A DNA stretch of 21,815 nt from Solirubrobacterales bacterium (lineage in GTDB: Bacteria; Actinomycetota; Thermoleophilia; Solirubrobacterales; 70-9). The notes beneath the pieces were generated by a model. The model ran no database searches. It was not told where the DNA came from and saw only the letters and a program-made list of their open reading frames with translations. Both the position numbers and the translations under genes were made by a program. The DNA lies in the NCBI GenBank assembly GCA_030835185.1, contig JAUQWL010000249.1:1-21815 (forward strand). Reading direction: 5' to 3'. Below are positions 7,034 to 14,168 of this stretch, one piece after another. Every line of letters begins with the position of its first letter. The first letter of the stretch is position 1.

Positions 7034-8332
7034 TTATCCGGCACCGGTATCGGCGACTACCGTCAGGCTCTCAAGCGCCTCACCGGCTCGATACAGACAG
7101 GCCGGCGGAGCGCCGAAGAAGCTCAGCTCGCAGAGCCGGAGCGCATCGGAGCCGCTCTGACTGAGGGTTGCAGGAATACCGGCCCATTTGACAGAACTCG
7201 CGCCGGGTTCGGTGGCGGTTGCCGAAGAAATGTCAAGCTCGGCCAGGTCCACCCTCTGTGCCGGTGTCCAGTTACCGAGGATGTTGGTGTCGACATCGGC
7301 GATCACCCTTGACGACGCCCCGTCGATAACGATGGCCGGATTCGATATCGCGATGCGGAATCCATGAAAAGCGGCGCAGTAGACGATCGTGCCGGTTCCG
7401 TTGAGCACAGCCTGATCATCGGCCACTCCGGGGCCGTTCCTGGCGAGGCTTCCCGCGGAGAACCCGAAGGTGAAGCCGGTCGGCGGCTCCTGAGGGCGTG
7501 CCGCAGGCGATCGGTTGACACTCGCTCCGTCCAGGCCTTCGATGCGGCCGAGCCCGTTGACGTAGGCATTGAGGCTGTTCCTGAAAGCCCAGGTGACCGG
7601 TTCGCCTGCGGTGGCCTGCGGCCCGGTCAGATCAGGAAGAGGCGCCGCAGACGGTACGAAGCCGATGCCCTTGTCGACGGCAGCGAGGCCGCACTGTCCG
7701 AAGTACGGATCGAGCACCGCTTCACCCCCGGTCAGCCTGAGATCGAGGAAAGCCCTGCCGAAATCGCCCGCGGGCAGGCTCTTCAGCCGAAGCTTCTTCC
7801 GGATCAGCACGGTTGCTTCCCGGGTGACGGAAAGCTTCGCCCCCGAAAGGCTCAGCTTCTCCCCGTCCGGCCCGATCACCGGCTTGCCGGCGGCGGTGAA
7901 CAATCGCTTCTTCAGTTTGCCCACACGGGCTGTGACAACTGTCCTGCGCGAGGTCACGCTCAGCTCCATCTTCCTGAATACGACCTGTCGCCTGCCACGT
8001 GAGAACCGGATGCCGCCGCGCAGGCGGACCACGCTGGTCCGGGCGATCCGGGCCGAGGAGACCGGTGCGTCGATTTGAACGAGTCCGCCGTTCCGGCTGC
8101 GCTTCGCCGGCCTGGTCGCCGAGACTTTCGCGTTGTAGCGGTCGAGGACCTTGCCGGTTTTCCCTGTTCCCACGGTGAAGCTGGCCGTCCCCGTCGCCGT
8201 GTCCGCCGCCGACGCGGATCCGGAGAGAATCGAAAGCAGGGCCGCCGTTGCGACTGTCTGCAGCAGCATGCCGACTACCCGGCGGGACAGATTGTCGAGG
8301 CGGGCCTCATGTTGACTTGGGACCGTTGGCAT
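7034..8332 (-). CDS. htaA: Secreted HtaA-domain heme-binding protein 1
   Basis: This is a 432-residue exported protein. The open frame reaches 8524 and would overlap the ATPase gene, but the ATG at 8332 has AGGAGAA eight bases upstream and begins a signal peptide (hydrophobic 20-37, cleavage near ASA at 40-42). A basic module at about 46-200 includes RFSRGRRQVVFRK. The HtaA domain at 243-430 has VTWAFRNSLNAYVNG (Trp248, Tyr257) and Cys319-AAF-His323, plus Cys214, Cys401 and Cys412. All four domain cysteines and the Tyr/His pair match HtaA protein 2, and much of the C-terminal 170 residues is identical. No anchor or sortase signal is seen, so it is likely released or held by partners. It follows the ATPase gene by 97 bases, which hold a decayed copy of the iron-regulated promoter. 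Confidence 0.85.
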   Translation of the reverse strand: MPTVPSQHEARLDNLSRRVVGMLLQTVATAALLSILSGSASAADTATGTASFTVGTGKTGKVLDRYNAKVSATRPAKRSRNGGLVQIDAPVSSARIARTSVVRLRGGIRFSRGRRQVVFRKMELSVTSRRTVVTARVGKLKKRLFTAAGKPVIGPDGEKLSLSGAKLSVTREATVLIRKKLRLKSLPAGDFGRAFLDLRLTGGEAVLDPYFGQCGLAAVDKGIGFVPSAAPLPDLTGPQATAGEPVTWAFRNSLNAYVNGLGRIEGLDGASVNRSPAARPQEPPTGFTFGFSAGSLARNGPGVADDQAVLNGTGTIVYCAAFHGFRIAISNPAIVIDGASSRVIADVDTNILGNWTPAQRVDLAELDISSATATEPGASSVKWAGIPATLSQSGSDALRLCELSFFGAPPACLYRAGEALESLTVVADTGAG

Positions 8333-8340
8333 GTCGGGGT

Positions 8341-8347
8341 TTCTCCT
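8341..8347 (-). promoter_or_regulatory. Ribosome-binding site that fixes the htaA1 start
   Basis: AGGAGAA on the minus strand, eight bases before the ATG at 8332, selects that start rather than the longer frame to 8524, which would lie across the end of hmuV. Confidence 0.75.
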
Positions 8348-8374
8348 GGCTGTTTCGCTGGCGCTGGATCGGCG

Positions 8375-8409
8375 TCCGGCAAGCCCAACCCGGCTCACAC
8401 TAGCAAGCC
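8375..8409 (-). promoter_or_regulatory. Degenerate iron-box promoter of htaA1
   Basis: Bases 8375-8393 match the iron-box consensus at only 11 of 19 positions, but the region aligns with the htaA2 promoter (6803-6838) at about 23 of 35 positions with one gap. GCTTGCT (8408-8402) sits where GTTTGCT stands in htaA2. The -10 reads TGGGCT in place of TAGGCT. A seven-base inverted repeat (8389-8395 with 8406-8412) also covers it. It may be a weak internal promoter or a relic; htaA1 can also be read from the hmuT promoter. Confidence 0.4.
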
Positions 8410-8429
8410 GGGGATCGGGCCAATTCCGG

Positions 8430-9263
8430 TCAGTTCCCGCCGGTGGGGCCGCCTTCGAGCCACTCGACGTGAAGGCCCGAACGACCCTGGTGACGGACCA
8501 GCTCAGCCTCGACGCCCCAGACATCGCTGATCAACTGGCTCGTCAGCACGTCAAGGGGGTCTCCGGTTGCGATGGTCCTGCCCTCCGACATGACGACAAT
8601 GCGATCTGCCACCGCAGCGGCCAGCGCCAGGTCATGCACGATCAGCAGCACGCCGAGACCGTCGGCGACCAGACGACGCAGCAGCTTGGATACCGCAGCC
8701 GTCGCCCCGAGGTCCAACTGGGCGGTCGGTTCGTCGGCGACGAGTACCGGCGCACCCTGAGCGAGTCCGACCGCCACCTGAACCCGCTGCATCTCCCCGC
8801 CCGAAAGCGTGCTGAGCAGCCGGTCCTCGAAGCCCTTCATCCGGGCACGCACGAGTGATGACTCGATCGCCTCGTGATCTTCGGCGGAAAATCCCTGGAG
8901 GGGTTTGAGGTGGGCAGAGCGCCCGATCCGCACCGCATCTGCGACCGTGACTCCGTTCGGGACCTGGGCGCGCTGTGGGACGAAAGCCCTCAAGCGGGCG
9001 AGGTCGCGCCCCTTGAGCCGGGAGAGCTTTACCCCGGACCAGCGCACCATGCCGGAGGTCGGCCGGCGCAGACCGCAGAGCGCACGGGCGAAGGTCGACT
9101 TTCCGGCGCCGTTGGGCCCGATGATCGCCAGGAGCTCACCCGCCTCGAGTGTGAGGTCGGCACCGCTGAGGATCTCGGTGCCACCGATCGTCACCTTCAC
9201 GTCGCGGGCCTCCAGCAGCGGAGCATCCGGATCGAAGACGAAGTCGCGCCGGACCGGCATCAT
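8430..9263 (-). CDS. hmuV: Heme ABC transporter ATPase (HmuV-like)
   Basis: This 277-residue cytoplasmic ATPase powers the importer. It carries Walker A GPNGAGKST (49-57), Q-loop Gln97, signature LSGGEMQ (153-159), Walker B VLVADE (173-178) and the switch His210. The pattern is that of FepC/HmuV ATPases partnered with FecCD permeases. Its ATG at 9263 shares a base with the permease stop codon (TGATG), so the two subunits are translationally coupled; a second ATG follows directly. The neighbouring HtaA genes and the HugZ-like gene point to heme rather than siderophore or cobalamin as cargo. That cargo is an inference from context, not from the ATPase itself. Confidence 0.9.
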   Translation of the reverse strand: MMPVRRDFVFDPDAPLLEARDVKVTIGGTEILSGADLTLEAGELLAIIGPNGAGKSTFARALCGLRRPTSGMVRWSGVKLSRLKGRDLARLRAFVPQRAQVPNGVTVADAVRIGRSAHLKPLQGFSAEDHEAIESSLVRARMKGFEDRLLSTLSGGEMQRVQVAVGLAQGAPVLVADEPTAQLDLGATAAVSKLLRRLVADGLGVLLIVHDLALAAAVADRIVVMSEGRTIATGDPLDVLTSQLISDVWGVEAELVRHQGRSGLHVEWLEGGPTGGN

Positions 9264-10249
9264 CAGACGGCCTTCCTCAACAGCCAGAGGAAGAGCGGTA
9301 CGCCGAGTACGACCAGGAAAGGTCCGACCGGCATCTCGATCGGCGCCCGGACGACCCTGGCGAGGGTGTCGGCGGCAACCAGCAGTGCGGCTCCCCCCAC
9401 TGCCGAAACCGGCACGACGAAGGTGTGATTGTTGGTCCCGCCGGCGAGCCGCACCACGTGAGGAACGACCAGGCCGAGGAAAGCGAGCAGCCCCGCCACT
9501 GCGGCCGCAGCCGAGGCCAGCACCGCCGCCGCCAGCGAGGCGAGCAGTCTGATCGTGCGCGGCTTCGATCCGAGCGAGGAAGCGACATCGTCACCCAGCA
9601 ACAACCGGTCGAGAGGACGAATCATGAAGATCGCCAGCACGAAACCGAAAGTGAAGTACGGCCAGACCTGCTTCAGCGTTTCCCAGCCGGTCGAAGTCAG
9701 GCCACCGACGAGAAAGAAGATCGCCGAAGGAACGCGATCCGGATAGGCAGCCATCAGCGCCGCCGTTCCTGCGGCGAACAGCGAAGCGATCGCTATACCG
9801 GCCAGGATCACCCGGCCGATGCCTCCCCCGGTCGGCCCGGTGAAGCCGATGACGAAGACCATGCCGGCGGCGATCAATCCGAAGACCAGCGCTCCGACCG
9901 GAAGCAGGGCGATGCTGTCGGGGTAGAGGATGATGATCAGGACCGCACCGAAACCGGCGCCTCCGGTGACACCGATCACATCGGGCGATGCCAGAGGATT
10001 CGCAAGGGCGCCCTGGAGCAGCGCCCCTGCCACGCCGAGTGCGGCTCCGACGATGATCGCTTCGACCGTCCGCGGCAGCCGCAGGGTCTCGACGATCTGC
10101 GTGTCCGGACCGGAAGCGCCCTTGCCGAGCAGGATGTCGATCACGCTCCCGAAGGGGATGTCAACCGCACCGTAGGCCAGCGAAGCGACGATCGAGACGG
10201 CCAGGGCCGCCAGCAGGGTGAATCCGACCGCGCTTCGCCTGATGCTCAC
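9263..10249 (-). CDS. hmuU: Heme ABC transporter permease, FecCD family (HmuU-like)
   Basis: This 328-residue integral membrane protein has about nine to ten hydrophobic helices, the usual size for FecCD/BtuC permeases. The family hallmark RLPRTVEAIIVGAALGVAGA lies near residues 57-76, followed by NPLASPDVIGVTGGAGFG and, near the C-terminus, GLVVPHVVRL. It would form the homodimeric channel bound by the ATPase encoded next to it. The start is GTG at 10249, 31 bases after the hmuT stop, with no clear Shine-Dalgarno sequence, so translation may depend on hmuT. Family assignment is firm; heme as cargo comes from the neighbours. Confidence 0.9.
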   Translation of the reverse strand: MSIRRSAVGFTLLAALAVSIVASLAYGAVDIPFGSVIDILLGKGASGPDTQIVETLRLPRTVEAIIVGAALGVAGALLQGALANPLASPDVIGVTGGAGFGAVLIIILYPDSIALLPVGALVFGLIAAGMVFVIGFTGPTGGGIGRVILAGIAIASLFAAGTAALMAAYPDRVPSAIFFLVGGLTSTGWETLKQVWPYFTFGFVLAIFMIRPLDRLLLGDDVASSLGSKPRTIRLLASLAAAVLASAAAAVAGLLAFLGLVVPHVVRLAGGTNNHTFVVPVSAVGGAALLVAADTLARVVRAPIEMPVGPFLVVLGVPLFLWLLRKAV

Positions 10250-10280
10250 GACCGGAGAGGGTATTCAGTCCGGCCGCGGA

Positions 10281-11189
10281 TCAGCGATTGCGCAGGTACT
10301 GCGCACGCACCTTGCGGATCGTCTTGCCGATGTCGGTCCCCGCCTGGAGCAGGGAGTTGTCGGTCGACACATAGACCCGATCGTTCTGCGCGGCGTCGGT
10401 CAGCTCCCAGGCGGGATTCGTCTTGATGTAATCGATCATCGCCGGAATGTCTTCGGTGTTCGCATGGGGCACCGCGACGATCACGTCCGGATTCTCGGCG
10501 ACTACCACCTCGTCGGAGATCCGGGCGAAGCCGCCGCTGCCGGTTGCCCCGCCGGTCACCAGCCGGCCACCGGCCGAGCGCATGATCTGGCCTCCCCAGC
10601 TGTTCGAAAGAAAGGTGAACGGGGTGCGGCCGACCCCGAGGATCAGCATCACCTTGGGGCGGGACTTGATCCCCCTGGTGTTCTTGCGGGCCTGGTTCTT
10701 CATCTGACGAACCAGGCTGTCGCCCTTGGCCTTGCGCTTCATGATCCGGGCGATCTTCCTGGTCTGCCTGTAGACCTGGCCGATCGTGGTCGGCTCGGCC
10801 TTGATCACCCTGATACCGAGCTGCCGCATCGCCCGGCTTCCTTTGCTCCACTGGTAGGAAGTGAAGACCAGGCTGGGCCGGAGCCTGGCCAGCTGTTCGA
10901 GGTTCGGGCCGTTGGGATGGGTCAGGGTCAGTTTGGGAGTCCGGTTGAGGACGGGGGCCAGCCGCCGGTCGCCACCGAGAGTCTGTCCTACAGCGATCGG
11001 CTTGACCCCCAGGTTGGCCATCGTATTCGCGGCGAACGGGGTCAGTGCGACCACACGTCCGGGCGGCTTGCCGGCCGCAGCGAGAGGAGCGAAGACCAGA
11101 AGAGCCACGACAGAGGCGAGGAGGAAGATCATCGAAAGAGCCGTGAGACGGCTCTGTGGCTGGGTTCTGGTCTCGGCTGGGGAATTCAT
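10281..11189 (-). CDS. hmuT: Periplasmic-type heme-binding protein of the ABC importer (HmuT-like)
   Basis: This is a 302-residue class III substrate-binding protein (Peripla_BP_2 type): two lobes joined by a long, very basic helix around 136-175. The start at 11189 is chosen because AAGGAGT lies 12 bases upstream and the signal peptide begins there (hydrophobic 19-36). Cleavage should fall after AAA at 37-39. The protein contains no cysteine at all, so it cannot be a lipoprotein, unlike corynebacterial HmuT. His91, Tyr112, Tyr140 and His242 are candidate heme ligands; corynebacterial HmuT uses one His and one Tyr. It is the first gene of the minus-strand operon and lies under a good iron box. 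A siderophore or cobalamin role is possible but less likely beside htaA and hugZ. Confidence 0.83.
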   Translation of the reverse strand: MNSPAETRTQPQSRLTALSMIFLLASVVALLVFAPLAAAGKPPGRVVALTPFAANTMANLGVKPIAVGQTLGGDRRLAPVLNRTPKLTLTHPNGPNLEQLARLRPSLVFTSYQWSKGSRAMRQLGIRVIKAEPTTIGQVYRQTRKIARIMKRKAKGDSLVRQMKNQARKNTRGIKSRPKVMLILGVGRTPFTFLSNSWGGQIMRSAGGRLVTGGATGSGGFARISDEVVVAENPDVIVAVPHANTEDIPAMIDYIKTNPAWELTDAAQNDRVYVSTDNSLLQAGTDIGKTIRKVRAQYLRNR

Positions 11190-11302
11190 GGTCGCGGCGT
11201 GACTCCTTCGAGGGGTAAAGGAATTTCGGGTTGTCTGTGGTGCTAACACGGCTGAAGGGCATTCATACCTGACGGGTTCAATTCCCCTCACAGCCGTCGG
11301 GA

Positions 11303-11337
11303 ATAGGGTAGCCTAACCGTTCGCACGACCAGCAAAC
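11303..11337. promoter_or_regulatory. Divergent iron box controlling hmuT and hugZ
   Basis: Bases 11303-11321 match the DtxR/IdeR consensus at 14 of 19 positions by hand count. On the minus strand it overlaps TAGGCT (11315-11310), with GTTTGCT 15 bases upstream (11337-11331), the same layout as the htaA2 promoter. On the plus strand TAGCCT (11309-11314) is a possible -10 for the hugZ-like gene. One operator could thus repress both directions when iron is plentiful. It lies about 115 bases from the hmuT start and 41 from the hugZ start. Confidence 0.78.
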
Positions 11338-11361
11338 AGTCCCGTCCGAAAGAGAGGCCCG

Positions 11362-12219
11362 TTGCCCGGCCAGACCAAGAAGCAGACCGATCCAGACGCT
11401 GCCGCAGTAGTGGGCCCCCACGATCTCCCGAGCGAAGTGGACGTGCCCGGCGTCGCACCCGTCGCCCGCAACGGCAACCGCCGGTCCGCCTCCGAGGAGG
11501 CGAGGACGCTGGTCGCTTCCACCACCTCCGGCACCCTTGCGACACTGAGCGACGACGGAGCTCCGTGGGCATCGCTGGTCACCTTCGGGGTCATGGATGA
11601 CGGCGCCCCGGTCCTCTGCCTGTCGACCCTGGCCGAGCACGCCCGCAACCTTGAAAGGGACCGGCAGGCATCGCTGATGGTCGCCGACCCGAATCACTCC
11701 GGTGAGGTCCTGGCCGGCGGGCGGGTGACGCTCGCAGGGCGGGTCCGGCGTTCGGATGAGCATCCCGACGGGCAGTCCGCGCGCGAAGCTCACCTCGAGG
11801 CAGTGCCTTCGGCCGCGATGTATGCGGACTTCACCGACTTCTCGTTCTGGATCCTCGAGGTCGAGCGGGTACGCTGGGTCGGCGGCTACGGCCGCATGGA
11901 CTCCGCCTCCGCTTCCGCCTACGCCGCGGCCGCACCCGATCCGGTCGAACCCCACGCCCTCGACGCCGTCAACCACCTCAACGAGGATCACCCCGACGCA
12001 CTGTTGACGATGGCCAGGGCCTTCGGCGAGTACCCCGACGCGAGCGAAGCCCGCTGCGAGCGGGCAGACCGCTACGGACTCGACCTGCAGCTGGAGACAC
12101 CGGATGGACCGAAGGCGACCCGGGTCAGCTTCACGGAACGGATCAACTCGCCCGGCGGGCTTCGTGCCGCTACGGTCGACCTGGTCCGCCGCGCCAGGCA
12201 GGCGCTCCAGCCTGCCTGA
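11362..12219 (+). CDS. hugZ: HugZ-like heme-degrading protein (PNPOx fold with DUF2470)
   Basis: This is a 285-residue cytoplasmic protein. Residues 42-180 form a pyridoxamine-phosphate-oxidase-like split barrel (TSGTLATLSDDGAPWASLV, later WVGGYGRM), and residues 195-280 form a DUF2470 domain with HLNEDH at 205-210. This pairing is typical of HugZ-type heme utilisation proteins, which bind heme and open the ring. The predicted start is TTG at 11362, preceded by AGAGAGG; no upstream in-frame start exists. The first 40 residues are polar and may be disordered, so a start at an internal GTG (codon 26 or 28) is possible. It is divergent from hmuT and shares its iron box, which supports a role in releasing iron from imported heme. 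An F420- or flavin-binding relative cannot be excluded. Confidence 0.8.
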   Translation: MPGQTKKQTDPDAAAVVGPHDLPSEVDVPGVAPVARNGNRRSASEEARTLVASTTSGTLATLSDDGAPWASLVTFGVMDDGAPVLCLSTLAEHARNLERDRQASLMVADPNHSGEVLAGGRVTLAGRVRRSDEHPDGQSAREAHLEAVPSAAMYADFTDFSFWILEVERVRWVGGYGRMDSASASAYAAAAPDPVEPHALDAVNHLNEDHPDALLTMARAFGEYPDASEARCERADRYGLDLQLETPDGPKATRVSFTERINSPGGLRAATVDLVRRARQALQPA

Positions 12220-12260
12220 AGGCCCACGGCAGGCAGGCACCGCGGCCGGCCGGACGCGGT
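12210..12260. terminator. Double hairpin between convergent hugZ and acyl-CoA dehydrogenase genes
   Basis: A perfect nine-base stem (GCCTGCCTG at 12210-12218 with CAGGCAGGC at 12230-12238) spans the hugZ stop codon. It is followed at once by a six-base stem (ACCGCG at 12239-12244 with CGCGGT at 12255-12260). The position suits a two-way terminator. There is no U-tract. Confidence 0.55.
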
Positions 12261-12295
12261 GACCGGGTCGGCGGGAAGTCCGTCGAGGCCCTGCT

Positions 12296-14077
12296 CTACG
12301 GGCGCATCTCGTAGCCGCCGGCCAGAGCGCGGGTCTTTTCCCAGACGGCGTTGAAGCGATCCTCGTCGACGGCCGGCTTGGTGATCGCGTCCTTCGCCCA
12401 TGCCTGCTGGTCCTCGGTGGCCGAAGCCTTGCCATGCAGCTCGGCCGCATACGAAGAAAAATCACGGACCAGGACGTCGAAGATCTGATCGAGCGTATCG
12501 AGGGGCAGACCGGTCAGAGCCGCCTGTTCGCAGATCAGCTGGCCGTAAGGAACCAGTGTGAACAGCTCTCCCAGAGTCAGCAGGTAGTCGAGATCCTTCT
12601 GCTGGGCTTCGTCGGGAGGGGCATCGACCAGCAGCTGCTTCAGCGATTCGGCCATCCCGGCGAACAGCGCCACGTTCGGCACTCCGGCAAACGGCTCGAA
12701 GGCGTCCTGCCAGGCCGCGAAACGGATCTTCGAAAGGCCGCGGGCCGGACCCTGCCGGAAGAGGAACCCGTCGTCACCGGGTTCGAGCATCCTCGGCGGC
12801 GCTTCCAGATCCGGGTCGGGGTGGAACAGATAGGAACCCATGAACTTGAGCACCAGAGCCATGTTGACGTGGACGGTCCCTTCCAGTTTGGGAAGGGCGC
12901 GGATGTCGCGGGCGGCCATCTCGAACCACATGTCGCATTCGAATCCCTTGGCGGCGATCACGTCCCAGAGCAGGTCGACCACGCGCTCGCCTTCGGTCGT
13001 GACCTTCATCTTGGTCAGCGGGTTGAACAGCAGGTAGCGGCGGTCTTCGAGCGAAGCGGTGCGGAAGTAGTCGATCGACCTTTGAGCGAAGAGCTTCATC
13101 GCCGCCAGCCGGGCGAAAGCGTCGGTGAAGGCCTGACTCACATGGGGGAAGTCGGTCACCTTCATTCCATAGAGAACCCTCGCGTCGGCGTGCGTTATCG
13201 CTTCCCAGAAGGCGTGCTCGCAGATCCCGATCGATGCGAAGCCCAGGTTGAACTTGCCGATGTTGACCGTATTCAGCGCTGCGTCGAAAGCGGCCGGCCC
13301 GGAGTGGAGGATGTCGCCGGACTCGACCGGATACCGCTCGAGCTCGAACTGCGAGACGTAGCTCTGCGAGTTGACTACATTCCGGACCAGGTTGTAGTTC
13401 GGGTGCTGCGAGTCGGCGGCGAAGAAGACGTATGCCTCCGGCCCTTCGATGCCGTCGATCCGGCCGAAGACCGAAACCATGCCCGCCTTGTTGCCGTTGC
13501 CGATGTAGTACTTGCCACCGGTCGCGGTCCAGCCGTCACCCTCTTCGCGCGGGGTCAGCACCATGTCGGTCGAATAGACGTCGGCTCCGTGCTCGCGCTC
13601 GGAGAGGCCGAAGGCGAAGATCGCCCCGTCGCCGAGCAGTTCCGCGGCCCGACCACGTGCGACCTCGTTGCCGGACTGGAAGATCGGACCGAGGCCGAGG
13701 ATCGTGACCTGCCACGTATACCAGTAGGCCAGGCCGTAGAAAGCCGATATCTCGTTGAAGACGCAGATCCGCTGCGTGTCCCAGCGGCGGGAGTCCTCTC
13801 CCCCGCTGTCGCGCCGCGGGGTGAGGAAGGTCTCGAAAATGCCAAGTTCCGCCTGCTTCTCGAGGAAGTCCGAGTACCAGACATGGTCGCGGTCGTGATC
13901 TTTCAGTGTCTGTTTGCCGCGGTCTTCGAACCACTCGATCAGCGCCTTGAGCCTCGCCTCGTCCGCAGGGTCGAGATACGGCGCGGTCCAGGTGCCCGGG
14001 TTGAAGATCAGCCCGTCGCCCGGCGCTCCGGGTCGAACCACGCTGGTCGGGTCGGCGGTACTCTCGGCTGGTTCCAT
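12296..14077 (-). CDS. Acyl-CoA dehydrogenase-family flavoprotein, long form
   Basis: This is a 593-residue cytoplasmic FAD enzyme, expected to introduce a double bond into an acyl-CoA thioester. Core motifs are FGLSEREHGAD (156-166) and TGGKYYIGNG (186-195), and the C-terminal helix carries RDIRALPKLEGT, with Glu399 where MCAD-type enzymes hold their catalytic glutamate. The protein is about 200 residues longer than a standard enzyme; the extra length is an N-terminal section and a C-terminal helical domain, closer to very-long-chain or oxidase-like members. The open frame runs to 14404, but that would overlap the divergent glycosidase by 236 bases; the ATG at 14077 leaves a 91-base divergent promoter region. 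No clear Shine-Dalgarno sequence is seen. Electron-transfer partners are not encoded nearby. Confidence 0.88.
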   Translation of the reverse strand: MEPAESTADPTSVVRPGAPGDGLIFNPGTWTAPYLDPADEARLKALIEWFEDRGKQTLKDHDRDHVWYSDFLEKQAELGIFETFLTPRRDSGGEDSRRWDTQRICVFNEISAFYGLAYWYTWQVTILGLGPIFQSGNEVARGRAAELLGDGAIFAFGLSEREHGADVYSTDMVLTPREEGDGWTATGGKYYIGNGNKAGMVSVFGRIDGIEGPEAYVFFAADSQHPNYNLVRNVVNSQSYVSQFELERYPVESGDILHSGPAAFDAALNTVNIGKFNLGFASIGICEHAFWEAITHADARVLYGMKVTDFPHVSQAFTDAFARLAAMKLFAQRSIDYFRTASLEDRRYLLFNPLTKMKVTTEGERVVDLLWDVIAAKGFECDMWFEMAARDIRALPKLEGTVHVNMALVLKFMGSYLFHPDPDLEAPPRMLEPGDDGFLFRQGPARGLSKIRFAAWQDAFEPFAGVPNVALFAGMAESLKQLLVDAPPDEAQQKDLDYLLTLGELFTLVPYGQLICEQAALTGLPLDTLDQIFDVLVRDFSSYAAELHGKASATEDQQAWAKDAITKPAVDEDRFNAVWEKTRALAGGYEMRP

Positions 14078-14168
14078 GCCCGCAGCATAATGAGGACTGA
14101 GCCTCCCCCCGCCGGGATCGGACTTCGATGCGGGTGGGCACCCGGATACGGGTTTATGATGCCCGGCG

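Noticed and set aside
8389..8412. Seven-base inverted repeat between hmuV and htaA1 as a terminator
   Set aside because: It lies inside the decayed promoter that aligns with the htaA2 promoter, so shared ancestry explains most of the sequence; a processing hairpin remains possible.
8333..8524. N-terminal extension of htaA1 into hmuV
   Set aside because: It would place 64 residues before the signal peptide and overlap the ATPase gene, while a good ribosome site supports the start at 8332.
11271..11294. A tRNA-like T-arm (GGGTTCAATTCCCC) and CAGCC end in the hmuT leader, suggesting a tRNA or an attachment site
   Set aside because: The stem has a mismatch, no matching acceptor, D-arm or anticodon arm is found at the right distance, and no integrase or flanking repeat is present.
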